Shown one piece after another: positions 1 through 6,887 of a stretch of 29,627 bases of DNA (positions are counted from its first letter, which is position 1; each line of letters starts with the position of its first letter). The translations under genes were made by a program, and so were the position numbers. A model generated the notes under the pieces. The model was not told the DNA's origin. It did no database searches and saw nothing but the letters and a program-made list of their open reading frames with translations. The stretch is from JABEVB01 sp049965775 (GTDB lineage Bacteria > Planctomycetota > Phycisphaerae > WQYP01). Where the stretch lies: assembly GCA_049965775.1 (NCBI GenBank), contig JBMFVX010000025.1, positions 1 through 29,627 on the forward strand, in the 5' to 3' direction.

Positions 1-228
1 AGTGCCAAAAATTCCCGGCGCGTGCCGGGATCGCAACCCGGCGATTACTTGGACAGGCTCCTAAACAAGCCCTCGCCATATGGTGCCATCCTCGACCTAT
101 TTTGTCGCCGAACACATTGGGCTACAAGCTCATTTTGCGCTAAAATTTTATCATTCTAAGACAACCAACTCGCCGGTAAAGGTGTTGTGAAATGCCCTGC
201 AAACTACGGCATAGGATCAGGCGGCCAG

Positions 229-297
229 ACACATCGAGCCGATGCGACACCGCAGATGGGGTTTTTGCGGCCAACCCTGCGGGGCGGAGGCCAGGAC
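229..297 (+). repeat. Diverged copy of the MITE interior
   Basis: About 68 bp align without gaps to roughly 11361-11428 inside the element with terminal inverted repeats. Long runs are identical, for example CAGATGGGG and TTGCGGCCAACCCTGC, and I estimate overall identity near 80 per cent by eye. The terminal repeats seen at the second copy are absent, so this is a decayed or partial copy. Confidence 0.7.
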
Positions 298-327
298 CTT
301 GAAAGCACTGGCTCTCGTTGGGTTAAG

Positions 328-352
328 TCCTGATCAAATAGTTGGCGCTTTT
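328..352 (+). repeat. Short dispersed repeat, copy 1
   Basis: TCCTGATCAAAT followed by AGTTGGCGCTTT matches the reverse complement of 4012-4036 with one extra base. In this copy the second arm of the GATCAAA/TTTGATC inverted repeat found at 4010-4032 is degenerate. It directly follows the diverged MITE interior. Confidence 0.6.
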
Positions 353-434
353 GCTAAGCGGTTCTCTTCATGGAACCGTGTCCTCGCCAGGGGGATCGCG
401 GGCGGGCAGATGGAGGAGAATATTACTTGGCAGT

Positions 435-965
435 TTATCGCCGGTGTAGCGCTCGCTGCATGTCGCGCTTGGCGTCGCGTTCTTTAAGGGCCTGGCGTTT
501 ATCAAACTTGCTTTTGCCTTTGGCCACGGCCAGCACCACTTTTACATAGCCTCTTTTGAAGTGAAACTCCAATGGAATGAGCGTGGAACCCTGCTCCTTG
601 GCCATCCGCTGCTCGAGCTTGCGAATTTCGCGGCGATGCAGGAGCAGCGGGCGCGTGCGGGTGGGGTCGTGATTAAATTGATTGGCCTTTTCATATTCTT
701 CTATATGAGCGCCCACCAGGTAAATTTGGCCATTGCGGATAATGGCGAAAGCCCCTGCGAGCTGTACGCGGCCCAGCCGAACGCTTTTAACTTCGCTGCC
801 CAGCAAGGCGATGCCGGCTTCAACCTTGTCAAAAATAAGGTAATCGTGGTGGGCGCGCCGATTATCTATGCGCGGCGATTGGGCAGAATCGGCTTGACGC
901 TTGGCCGCCGTTTTGGCATCTGCTTTAGCGCCGGGCTGCTTGAGTTGCTGTGGTGTTTTTCCCAT
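435..965 (-). CDS. smpB: SsrA (tmRNA)-binding protein SmpB
   Basis: SmpB binds tmRNA and brings it to stalled ribosomes for trans-translation. The 176-residue product has the family hallmarks: ARRAH-like basic entry followed by HDYLIFDKVEAGIALLGSEVKSVR, read here as RRAHHDYLIF and GSEVKSVRLGRVQL, then the YEKANQFNHDPTRTRPLLLH segment (split here as YEKANQFNHDP and RTRPLLLH). The basic C-terminal tail is KFDKRQALKERDAKRDMQRA. A longer frame is open to 1040, but SmpB is usually near 155-160 residues, and a promoter with its -10 box ends seven bases before the ATG at 965, so I chose 965. The first 35 or so residues are a lysine- and alanine-rich extension. It is transcribed away from the plus-strand lipoprotein genes. 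Confidence 0.95.
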   Translation of the reverse strand: MGKTPQQLKQPGAKADAKTAAKRQADSAQSPRIDNRRAHHDYLIFDKVEAGIALLGSEVKSVRLGRVQLAGAFAIIRNGQIYLVGAHIEEYEKANQFNHDPTRTRPLLLHRREIRKLEQRMAKEQGSTLIPLEFHFKRGYVKVVLAVAKGKSKFDKRQALKERDAKRDMQRALHRR

Positions 966-972
966 GGAACTG

Positions 973-1001
973 ATTATATAGCCGCGACCCGATGCTGTAA
1001 G
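973..1001 (-). promoter_or_regulatory. smpB promoter, probably leaderless transcript
   Basis: Reading the minus strand, CTTACA (1001-996) is separated by 17 bases from a perfect TATAAT (978-973). Seven bases (CAGTTCC) then separate the -10 box from the ATG at 965. That spacing puts the start point at or within a base of the start codon. No Shine-Dalgarno sequence lies between them. The boxes are seen directly and the leaderless reading is inference. Confidence 0.65.
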
Positions 1002-1126
1002 CTGCCATGTGCGAATTTGGCCCTTTGACTGGCTTGCCATGCTGCAGGCATAATATACCTAAACGCCTGCTGGGTAACCGGTAGGGCGGCAGGTAATGCG
1101 TGAAGGCGGCACTTAGAGGACGAAGT

Positions 1127-1750
1127 ATGAATATGTTGACCGATCAATTGTACAAAAATCTGCAGCGATGGATTCTGCGAGTTATGGCCGTAAGCGTACT
1201 GGCCCTGCCCCTGTTGCTGGCTGGGTGTCAAAAAAGCTACAGCGAATTGCGGCCGGGCGTGTCGCAGTTTGTGCCGGGCGACCAGGGCCTGCAGTCGCGC
1301 GACTTGGTGGATATGACGGATCGGCTCTCGGCTGATTTACTCAAAATTCCGGAAATAGCACAGAACCCCAACAAGGTCATTATTGTGATGGCCAGCGTGC
1401 AGAACAAAACCAGCCAGCCCTGGCAGGACGACACGATTTACATTGCCCGCATGCGAGCGCTGTTGAATCAGTATGCGCGGGATCGCATCGCATTTATTGA
1501 GCCGCCGCAGGAGACGCAGAAGCTCCAGCAGCAATACCTTGGCAACAGCGGCGGCGGCTTTGAACAAAACAGCCGCGGCGGCGTGCCACAGAACAGCATG
1601 CTTGTTCCGCAGTATGCGCTCAAGGGTGTATTTTACGATTTACCGAATACTGCAACCACCTACCACCTTTGTACGTTTCAACTCGTAAACCTGCAGAGCG
1701 GCGAGTTGGTGTGGGAGGGGCATTACGAAGTTCGCACGCTGAACTTTTAG
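1127..1750 (+). CDS. LpoB-like outer-membrane lipoprotein (first of a tandem pair)
   Basis: This 207-residue lipoprotein resembles the penicillin-binding-protein activator LpoB (COG3417). In Gammaproteobacteria LpoB spans the periplasm and stimulates the peptidoglycan synthase PBP1b. Visible here are a signal peptide with lipobox LLAGC (Cys34), the SRDLVDMTDRLSADLL segment that matches the LpoB DL..(V/M)TDKM motif, a VIIVMASVQNKTSQ strand that matches its VxxxxIxNRT, and a C-terminal SGELVWEGHYEVR end. The start at 1127 is preceded by GAGGA six bases upstream, and a further GTG at 1100 lacks such a site. A glutamine/glycine/serine-rich insert lies around residues 130-150. No LpoB partner PBP is in the window, so the role is inferred from the family. 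Confidence 0.8.
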   Translation: MNMLTDQLYKNLQRWILRVMAVSVLALPLLLAGCQKSYSELRPGVSQFVPGDQGLQSRDLVDMTDRLSADLLKIPEIAQNPNKVIIVMASVQNKTSQPWQDDTIYIARMRALLNQYARDRIAFIEPPQETQKLQQQYLGNSGGGFEQNSRGGVPQNSMLVPQYALKGVFYDLPNTATTYHLCTFQLVNLQSGELVWEGHYEVRTLNF

Positions 1751-1883
1751 CGAATTGCGGCCGCCGATGAAAGTCTCGCGAAGGCTTGCCACGGGTTGCC
1801 AGGGGTAAGGTGCGATGTTGCCGACAGGGCCTGCTGCTATATCGTCACAAAAGCCAGCCGCTATTGGGATGAGGCACATAATC

Positions 1884-2471
1884 ATGGTACTGCTGAGCCG
1901 GCACACACTGGTATGGTCGTTGCTGGCGTCAGTCGTTTTGGTGCTGGGAGGTTGCGGCGGACTCAACCGCAACATGCAGTCAACGTTCTTGAGTGGCCAC
2001 GATTTGGTAGCCATGACCGATAAGATGGCGGCGGCCATTGCATCGGATCCGCACATTGCGGCCCTTACGGCATGCGGGCCTATCGTTATTGTGCTGACGC
2101 CGCTTAACAATATGACCAACGAAATAATACCACGCGGCCAGGGCGATATATTCTTGCATCGGGTGCGGGTGTTGCTGACGGCTCAGCCGTCGCTTCGAAG
2201 CCGATTTGTGTTTGTGCTTAACCCGCAAACGTACCAGCATCTATTGGCCCAGCAAGGCATGACCGCGAATGATTTGGGCGGTCGGGCGGCTTTGCTAAAG
2301 CCAGGTTACGCATTGCAGGCCACGTTTTATTCGGACACGAAGGCGAATGGCTACTCTCGCAGCGACTATTATCTGTGCACCTATCGGCTTACCAACATTG
2401 TTACCGGTGAGTTGATATGGGAAGGTACATACGAAGTTAAAAAAGCTGTGACCGCAAGCTTTTTAGAATAG
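1884..2471 (+). CDS. LpoB-like outer-membrane lipoprotein (second of a tandem pair)
   Basis: This 195-residue lipoprotein is a paralogue of the upstream gene. It shares SGHDLVAMTDKMAAAI, the VIVLTPLNNMTNE strand, PGYALQATFY and the ending TGELIWEGTYEVKK. The signal peptide ends in lipobox VLGGC (Cys24). I chose the ATG at 1884 because GAGG lies nine bases upstream and it gives a compact signal peptide. An ATG at 1815 with TAAGG upstream would add 23 residues. The tandem arrangement and the TPR lipoprotein downstream recall the LpoB/YcfL/COG3014 lipoprotein cluster of Gammaproteobacteria, which suggests a joint envelope function. That function is inferred. Confidence 0.78.
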   Translation: MVLLSRHTLVWSLLASVVLVLGGCGGLNRNMQSTFLSGHDLVAMTDKMAAAIASDPHIAALTACGPIVIVLTPLNNMTNEIIPRGQGDIFLHRVRVLLTAQPSLRSRFVFVLNPQTYQHLLAQQGMTANDLGGRAALLKPGYALQATFYSDTKANGYSRSDYYLCTYRLTNIVTGELIWEGTYEVKKAVTASFLE

Positions 2472-2485
2472 GGCAATTATGTACA

Positions 2486-2770
2486 ATGTGCGGCGCTTTG
2501 CCGAACTATTTACTGTTTCTTGTGTGGCTGGGTGTGGCCATATTTTTTGGCACTCCGGCAGGGGCTCTTATTCGCAATATCCAAACGAAGCACAATGCGG
2601 AGAGCCTGCTGGCGATCCGTGCGGGCGGGGACGCCCGCGCTCCCAGGGGGGCACGCGGAAAATCCGCACTATTGGCGGTTGCCGGGCCTTTGCCAAAAAA
2701 TATGGCCGCACCCGTGTGGCTGCCGGGTTTAGGTCGCGGCTTAAACCGTTGCGTGCCTGCATTGCATTGA
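2486..2770 (+). CDS. Possible small membrane protein invaded by a palindromic repeat
   Basis: In the frame offset from the TPR gene, an ATG at 2486 opens 94 codons. The first third encodes one strongly hydrophobic helix (NYLLFLVWLGVAIFF) followed by a polar segment, while the rest is translated palindromic repeat. I cannot name a family. It may be a real one-helix protein that read on before the repeat arrived, or chance. The competing frame from 2479 encodes an unconvincing N-terminus for the TPR protein. Confidence 0.2.
   Translation: MCGALPNYLLFLVWLGVAIFFGTPAGALIRNIQTKHNAESLLAIRAGGDARAPRGARGKSALLAVAGPLPKNMAAPVWLPGLGRGLNRCVPALH
2616..2667. repeat. Palindromic (REP-like) double hairpin
   Basis: Two adjacent hairpins: GCGGGCG (2621-2627) pairs with CGCCCGC (2632-2638) across a GGGA loop, and GCGGA (2655-2659) pairs with TCCGC (2663-2667). 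The G-rich link CTCCCAGGGGGGCAC lies between them. The layout resembles short extragenic palindromes. It sits between the second LpoB-like gene and the TPR lipoprotein and is not repeated in this window. Confidence 0.5.
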
Positions 2771-3945
2771 TGATTGGCGGCGTTCTGCTGGCCCTGCTGC
2801 CGGGCTGCTCGCAAAATTCGCAGCGCGTCAACACCGCGGTGGAATACTATTACATTGGAGATTATCCGCAGGCTGAGGCCGAATTGGCTCCGCTGCTTAA
2901 AAAGCCTGACAACAATTATGTGCTTAACAACTGCCGGTATGGTTCGGCTGCGCTGGCTGCGGGCAATTTACGCCATGCCGAACAGGCTTTTTTAACCGCG
3001 TATCGGATTATCAACAGCGTTAACAGCAATACGGCCGGCGAGGCGTTAGGGGCTGTTACGGTGTATGAGGGCGTACGGGTTTGGAAGGGTGAACCGTTTG
3101 AGAGGGCCATGGCCCACTATTACCTTGGGTTGATTTATCTGATTAAGGGCGATTACGAAAATGCCCGTGCGGCCTTTCAAAACAGCTTGTTTCGTCTGCG
3201 GGCCTACAGCAACCCCGATAGCCGGACATCGCAGGCGCAGCGCGATGCAACCGTAGACTCGAATTTTTCGCTCGGGTATTTTGGATTGGGATTTTGCTAC
3301 CACATGCTCAACCGCCCGGAGTTAGCAAAGGCGAACTTTGAACGAGCGGAGCAGCTTAATCCGGCGCTGTCGCCTGTGGTGCAAAAAGTTTATCAGCCGG
3401 GAACGAATTGCCTTGTCTTTGTGGATTGGGGGTTTGGCCCGCGTAAGCGCGCCGCCGGCTGGTACGGTGAGAAAGTTGTATTCGGGCCGCCGCTATTTCG
3501 GGCGGGTCCGCCCCCTTACGCGCACGGCTGGGTTGATCATAAGCCTGCGGATCGCTTTGCCGTGCCCACCATGGTGGATACGCTGGCGCTGGCGGCACAA
3601 AAGCGCTGGCTCACGATGGATACCATTCGCGAGGGTAAGGCGATTGCGGGCACGGCCATACTCGCCGGCGGCCTTGCGGCAGCCGATTATGGAGCGGTGC
3701 ACCGCGATCAAACGGTGGCGCTGGCAGGATTGGGCGCGGCCGTGCTGGGCGCTGCGATTGCGGCATCGAGCCATGCCGACACCCGTTATTGGGAGATGCT
3801 GCCACGGTGCGTGTATGTTATTCCGGTGGCGCTTAAGGCCGGCAAAAATACCATTCGCGTAGCCGCCGACGGCACCACCAGCCAGAGTTTTACCGTTGAT
3901 TACACCGGCTCGGGCTATCGGGTGCTGTACGTGCGGTTAAGGTGA
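2716..3945 (+). CDS. COG3014-like TPR lipoprotein
   Basis: The product is predicted to be an exported lipoprotein with tetratricopeptide-type helices. The lipobox ALLPGC is Cys31 if translation starts at GTG 2716. After it come VEYYYIGDYPQAEAELAPLL, then GSAALAAGNLRHAEQAFLTA, then AHYYLGLIYLIKGDYENARA, and a YFGLGFCYHMLNRPELAKAN helix pair, all TPR-like. The C-terminal half has a glycine/alanine-rich helix (AILAGGLAAADYG, LAGLGAAVLGAAIAAS) and ends in a small beta-rich domain (KNTIRVAADGTTSQSFTVDY). The frame is open back to ATG 2479, but that extension translates a palindromic repeat. GTG 2716, TTG 2749 and ATG 2770 all keep the signal peptide, and none has a clear ribosome-binding site. The order after two LpoB-like genes matches the COG3014/LpoB association I recall from Vibrio-type genomes. 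Confidence 0.75.
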   Translation: MAAGFRSRLKPLRACIALMIGGVLLALLPGCSQNSQRVNTAVEYYYIGDYPQAEAELAPLLKKPDNNYVLNNCRYGSAALAAGNLRHAEQAFLTAYRIINSVNSNTAGEALGAVTVYEGVRVWKGEPFERAMAHYYLGLIYLIKGDYENARAAFQNSLFRLRAYSNPDSRTSQAQRDATVDSNFSLGYFGLGFCYHMLNRPELAKANFERAEQLNPALSPVVQKVYQPGTNCLVFVDWGFGPRKRAAGWYGEKVVFGPPLFRAGPPPYAHGWVDHKPADRFAVPTMVDTLALAAQKRWLTMDTIREGKAIAGTAILAGGLAAADYGAVHRDQTVALAGLGAAVLGAAIAASSHADTRYWEMLPRCVYVIPVALKAGKNTIRVAADGTTSQSFTVDYTGSGYRVLYVRLR

Positions 3946-4009
3946 GCGATTATCGGCACGGGGCCTGAAGAAGAGAAGATGCGGGGTCGGTTGCCTGAAG
4001 GGAGCCGAT

Positions 4010-4036
4010 GATCAAAGCGCCAACTTTTGATCAGGA
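4010..4036 (-). repeat. Short dispersed repeat, copy 2, with inverted-repeat arms
   Basis: GATCAAA (4010-4016) and TTTGATC (4026-4032) flank a nine-base centre, GCGCCAACT, which gives an operator-like dyad. The reverse complement of 4012-4036 matches 328-352 with one indel. It lies 31 bases upstream of the -35 box of the polyferredoxin promoter, so it could be a regulator site or a small repeat remnant. Confidence 0.5.
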
Positions 4037-4066
4037 CGAGACAGTGTTTGGTTTCACGCCGCAGGC

Positions 4067-4095
4067 TCAACAGTGGGGTGGTTACTGGTTATAAT
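4067..4095 (+). promoter_or_regulatory. Promoter of the polyferredoxin gene, probably leaderless
   Basis: TCAACA (4067-4072), a 17-base spacer and a perfect TATAAT (4090-4095) are followed by six bases and the ATG at 4102. The expected start point is the A of the ATG. A GGGG run at 4097-4100 is too close to the ATG to act as a normal ribosome-binding site. Confidence 0.65.
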
Positions 4096-4101
4096 CGGGG
4101 T

Positions 4102-4839
4102 ATGGCGAACGAAGTTCCTGAAAACCAGGCGGAAAGTACTGCGAGCAGCAAGCCGACGGAGCCTGCGCCGCAGGAACGGCGGCGTTTTTTTTCGGAAGTG
4201 TTTAAGCAGGCCCTTACGCCCATTGCCGCCATTATTGAAAAACGCGTGACCCCCATGACCGATGCGCTGCAGGGTAAGTCGCCGTTTTTGGATGATGACG
4301 ATTTTGGCGATGAAGCACTGGCTCCGATGGAGGAGCAGTCTCCGCAGCCGCGGGTTATTTTGCGGCCGCCGGGCGCTGTGCCGGCAGGCGAGTTTGAAAC
4401 GGTCTGTTCGCGCTGCGGCATGTGCGCCGAGGCGTGCCCGGTGAAGTGCATTCATCTGGATCGGCATGATATGGTTGCGGGAGGCTTTCCGTATATTGTG
4501 CCGGAGGTTGCACCGTGTGCGGTTTGCGAGGACCTTTCGTGCATGAAGGCGTGCCCGTCGGGTGCGTTAAAGCTGGTGGATCGGCTGGCAATACGCATAG
4601 GCCTTGCGGAGGTGAACCATACGCTGTGCCTGCGGACGAACGGCGAAGACTGTCGGCTGTGCCTGGACGCGTGCCCGATAGGTGAAAGCGCGATTGTAGT
4701 AAGCAACAGCAGCGGCCGGGTGATTGTGAAATATAATGGGTGCATTGGCTGCGGCATGTGCGAGCAGGCGTGTCCTACGCAGCCCAGCGCCATAGTGATA
4801 AATCCGCGGCCAGACCCGACGGAACCCATTGTTGCATGA
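4102..4839 (+). CDS. Polyferredoxin with four [4Fe-4S]-type cysteine clusters (NapG/MauM-like)
   Basis: This 245-residue protein should transfer electrons through iron-sulfur clusters. An acidic, proline-rich N-terminal region of about 100 residues precedes four cysteine groups: CSRCGMCAEACPVKC, then CAVCEDLSCMKACP, then CLRTNGEDCRLCLDACP, and CIGCGMCEQACP. The third has wider spacing at its start. Four such groups in this order are known from the NapG/MauM family, which feeds periplasmic reductases or dehydrogenases. There is no obvious Tat or Sec signal, so it may be cytoplasmic. No nap or mau dehydrogenase genes are adjacent. The frame is open from 4027, but the promoter overlaps that extension, so I start at 4102. 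Confidence 0.85.
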   Translation: MANEVPENQAESTASSKPTEPAPQERRRFFSEVFKQALTPIAAIIEKRVTPMTDALQGKSPFLDDDDFGDEALAPMEEQSPQPRVILRPPGAVPAGEFETVCSRCGMCAEACPVKCIHLDRHDMVAGGFPYIVPEVAPCAVCEDLSCMKACPSGALKLVDRLAIRIGLAEVNHTLCLRTNGEDCRLCLDACPIGESAIVVSNSSGRVIVKYNGCIGCGMCEQACPTQPSAIVINPRPDPTEPIVA

Positions 4840-4853
4840 TGTTGGCGACCGAT

Positions 4854-4912
4854 GCGCGGCAATTGGCGGAGTATACGCCATGTAACATTGTGGCGTTTTG
4901 ATTTTGCCGCGC
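4854..4912. terminator. Large inverted repeat between convergent genes
   Basis: GCGCGGCAA (4854-4862) is complementary to TTGCCGCGC (4904-4912), with a smaller TGGCG/CGCCA stem (4865-4880) inside. It lies between the ends of the convergent polyferredoxin and glycosyltransferase genes. It could end transcription from both sides, although long U-tracts are lacking. Confidence 0.35.
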
Positions 4913-4942
4913 GAGCATGGGGCTTAATGGCTTGCTGCCTGG

Positions 4943-6499
4943 TCAGGCGGCTGCGGAAACGGTTTCAGCAGATGGTGTAGCGACGGGGATCGGCTGCGGC
5001 TGAGTGCGGCTGGCGAGCCACTGGTTGTAAAGTGATAGCCCGCCTACATAGAAGTACCCGGTCATAAAGATCGTGAGGAACGGAATGGCGAGCAGGTCGC
5101 GCTGCCAAACAACAGCCATGGCCAGGCAGGCGAAGAGGTAGAAGCCAAAGGTAAGTTCGGCCAGGGGAATCCAGTTAATTTTGCGTTTGAAGTGTCCGGC
5201 ACGAACCTTCCACTGGTCAGCGGCTTCGTCGCCGGCGACGCCGTACTTGGGCGTACGGATAAACTCGCAGTTGCGGCGGCCAAAAAGGCCTTCGAGCACG
5301 GCGACGGCATTGGCCAAGCTGATGCCCGCCCCGATGGCCATTAAGAATGGGACCAGCAAGATGGTTTTAAGCCAATTGCGGCCGAGTTCTCGCTGCGAGG
5401 CGACATAAAAGGCCCCGGCTGAAAAGGTCATGAGAGTGAAAAGCCCCATCATGACATACCATGCGATGGTGGACTTGGGCGACAAAAAGCTCGGTCCGCC
5501 AAACGCAAATGTTGGAAACACGAGCAGAGCCAAGGCCACTGCCGGCGGGTACACAATGCCGGAGGTTAAGTGGAAAAAGGCCTCAAGCTTTACCCGCAGC
5601 GGCAGTTTGCTTCGGAGCACGGCGGGCAGAAGTTTGACCGCGGTTTGGGCGATGCCTTTGGTCCAGCGATGCTGCTGCTGCTTAAAGGAAATAATTTCGG
5701 GCGGCAGCTCCGCGGGCGATACCAGGTCGGGAAGAAATACCATTTTCCAGTTGCGCATTTGAGCGCGGTACGAGAGGTCCATGTCTTCGGTGAGGGTATC
5801 GTGCTGCCAGCCGCCAGCGTCATCAATGGCGCTTGGCCGCCATATGCCACCGGTACCGTTAAAGTTGATAAATCGGCCGCTGCGGTTGCGGGCGGTGTGT
5901 TCAATCATAAAGTGGCCATCGAGCAAAATGGCTTGGCAAACGGTGAGGAGTGATTGATGGCGGTTAATATGCTCCCAGCGCGACTGTACACAGGCGATGG
6001 TCGGGTCGGTAAAAAAATGCACGGATTGCTGCAGCATATCAGGCAGCGGAACAAAGTCGGCATCGAAAATGGCAATGTATTCGCCAGTGGCTGATTGCAG
6101 GCCATTGGCGAGCGCGCCGGCTTTATAGCCGGTACGATTGGTACGATGAATGTATTGCACCTGATGGCCGGCCTCGCACATGCGCCGGCAAACGCTTTCA
6201 GCGATGAGGGCAGATTCGTCAGTGGAATCGTCGAGGACCTGAATTTGCAGGAGTTCCGGCGGATAATTGAGCTTGCACGCGGCTTCAATAACGCGCTGGG
6301 CGACAAACCGCTCGTTAAAAAGGGGGAGTTGGACGGTTATTTTTGGCAGGGCGCTGAACTTTCCAACGGGCTGAACCGGCTTTCGCGCGACTCGGTAATA
6401 CAAAATAAGCTGCCAGTACCGGTGCGTGCCAAAGGCGGCCAGCACGGCCATTGAGGCCGTGTAAGCAATTACCATAAGGTTTTGTATGGTTGTGTACAT
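4943..6499 (-). CDS. Processive family-2 glycosyltransferase (cellulose/mannan synthase-like)
   Basis: This 518-residue membrane enzyme should polymerise a polysaccharide from nucleotide sugars at the inner face of the membrane. One N-terminal membrane helix (about residues 5-25) leads to a GT-A domain with all the expected motifs: VLDDSTDES (about 88-96), FDADF (145-149), TED at 237-239, and QQHRW at 275-279, which is the QxxRW motif of processive enzymes. Four or so further membrane helices follow at about 305-325, 345-365, 385-405 and 455-495. A Phe-rich QQHRWTKG-type block is typical of cellulose-synthase-like and glucomannan-synthase-like enzymes. No BcsB or PilZ partner is seen. The substrate is unknown. 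The start codon overlaps the end of an upstream frame as TAATG. Confidence 0.9.
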   Translation of the reverse strand: MYTTIQNLMVIAYTASMAVLAAFGTHRYWQLILYYRVARKPVQPVGKFSALPKITVQLPLFNERFVAQRVIEAACKLNYPPELLQIQVLDDSTDESALIAESVCRRMCEAGHQVQYIHRTNRTGYKAGALANGLQSATGEYIAIFDADFVPLPDMLQQSVHFFTDPTIACVQSRWEHINRHQSLLTVCQAILLDGHFMIEHTARNRSGRFINFNGTGGIWRPSAIDDAGGWQHDTLTEDMDLSYRAQMRNWKMVFLPDLVSPAELPPEIISFKQQQHRWTKGIAQTAVKLLPAVLRSKLPLRVKLEAFFHLTSGIVYPPAVALALLVFPTFAFGGPSFLSPKSTIAWYVMMGLFTLMTFSAGAFYVASQRELGRNWLKTILLVPFLMAIGAGISLANAVAVLEGLFGRRNCEFIRTPKYGVAGDEAADQWKVRAGHFKRKINWIPLAELTFGFYLFACLAMAVVWQRDLLAIPFLTIFMTGYFYVGGLSLYNQWLASRTQPQPIPVATPSAETVSAAA

Positions 6500-6819
6500 T
6501 ATGTAGTTGCTCTGCCTTTACGACGTTTGCAGGCCAAGGCAACAAGGCCAAGTCCCCAAGGAGCAGACCCCATGCGAGGTCGCCTGCGAAACTGCAAATC
6601 CCTCAGGCTTGGGTGCGTAAAAAATAAAGCGTCCCACATATTGTTGCCACCGCCCATCCAAGCCCAATTAAGTGTACGGGCCAAAGGCAATAGTTTCAAC
6701 CTGCTCCGCCATATATGCGCTAAGGCGAAAAAAAATGGCTTTTCACTGTAAAAATTAAGCAAGTCGCCAGTTATCGGGCGCGGTGGTCCCAAAGCCGCTG
6801 CGGTTGGCATAGGCACCAT
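6499..6819 (-). CDS. Doubtful small ORF upstream of the glycosyltransferase
   Basis: A 107-residue minus-strand frame ends in TAA overlapping the glycosyltransferase start as TAATG, an arrangement that allows coupled translation. Its C-terminus is a hydrophobic stretch followed by a basic cluster (PWGLGLVALACKRRKGR), which faintly recalls PEP-CTERM sorting tails but lacks the VPEP motif. The rest resembles no family I know. It fills most of the gap between metK and the glycosyltransferase. It may be chance. Confidence 0.2.
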   Translation of the reverse strand: MVPMPTAAALGPPRPITGDLLNFYSEKPFFFALAHIWRSRLKLLPLARTLNWAWMGGGNNMWDALFFTHPSLRDLQFRRRPRMGSAPWGLGLVALACKRRKGRATT

Positions 6820-6887
6820 GGCTCGTGGGCTTTAATGAGTAAACCATCGGCGCGAGCTTGGCCTCGCAGCCCTGATTGCCTATCGCC
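6820..6887. other. Short gap downstream of metK
   Basis: A stem GCGAG/CTCGC (6852-6867) lies about 20 bases past the metK stop codon. There is no U-tract on the minus strand, so a terminator is possible but unproven. Together with 6500-6819 this makes a 388-base gap with no secure gene. Confidence 0.3.

Larger units (their letters stand above)
1..434. other. Intergenic stretch with repeat fragments, no convincing gene
   Basis: No reading frame here looks like a protein. An 81-codon plus-strand frame at 242-487 runs through a repeat and into the antisense of smpB and is not credible. A short hairpin lies at about 13-30 (TCCCGGC, loop GCGT, GCCGGGA). A diverged copy of the interior of the element at 11274-11547 lies at about 229-297, and a 25-bp sequence shared with 4012-4036 lies at 328-352. 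A small stem CGGTTC/GAACCG sits near 359-378. tmRNA is sometimes near smpB, but I could not find a tmRNA acceptor stem or T-arm here. Confidence 0.6.

Noticed and set aside
13..30. Hairpin at the window start as the end of a tmRNA or terminator
   Set aside because: There is no U-tract, and no tmRNA acceptor or tag-coding region could be found beside it.
242..487. 81-codon plus-strand frame near the window start
   Set aside because: It translates the repeat fragment and the antisense end of smpB and has no ribosome-binding site.
561..1028. 155-codon plus-strand frame opposite smpB
   Set aside because: It is antisense to smpB, which has clear family motifs, so it is a shadow frame.
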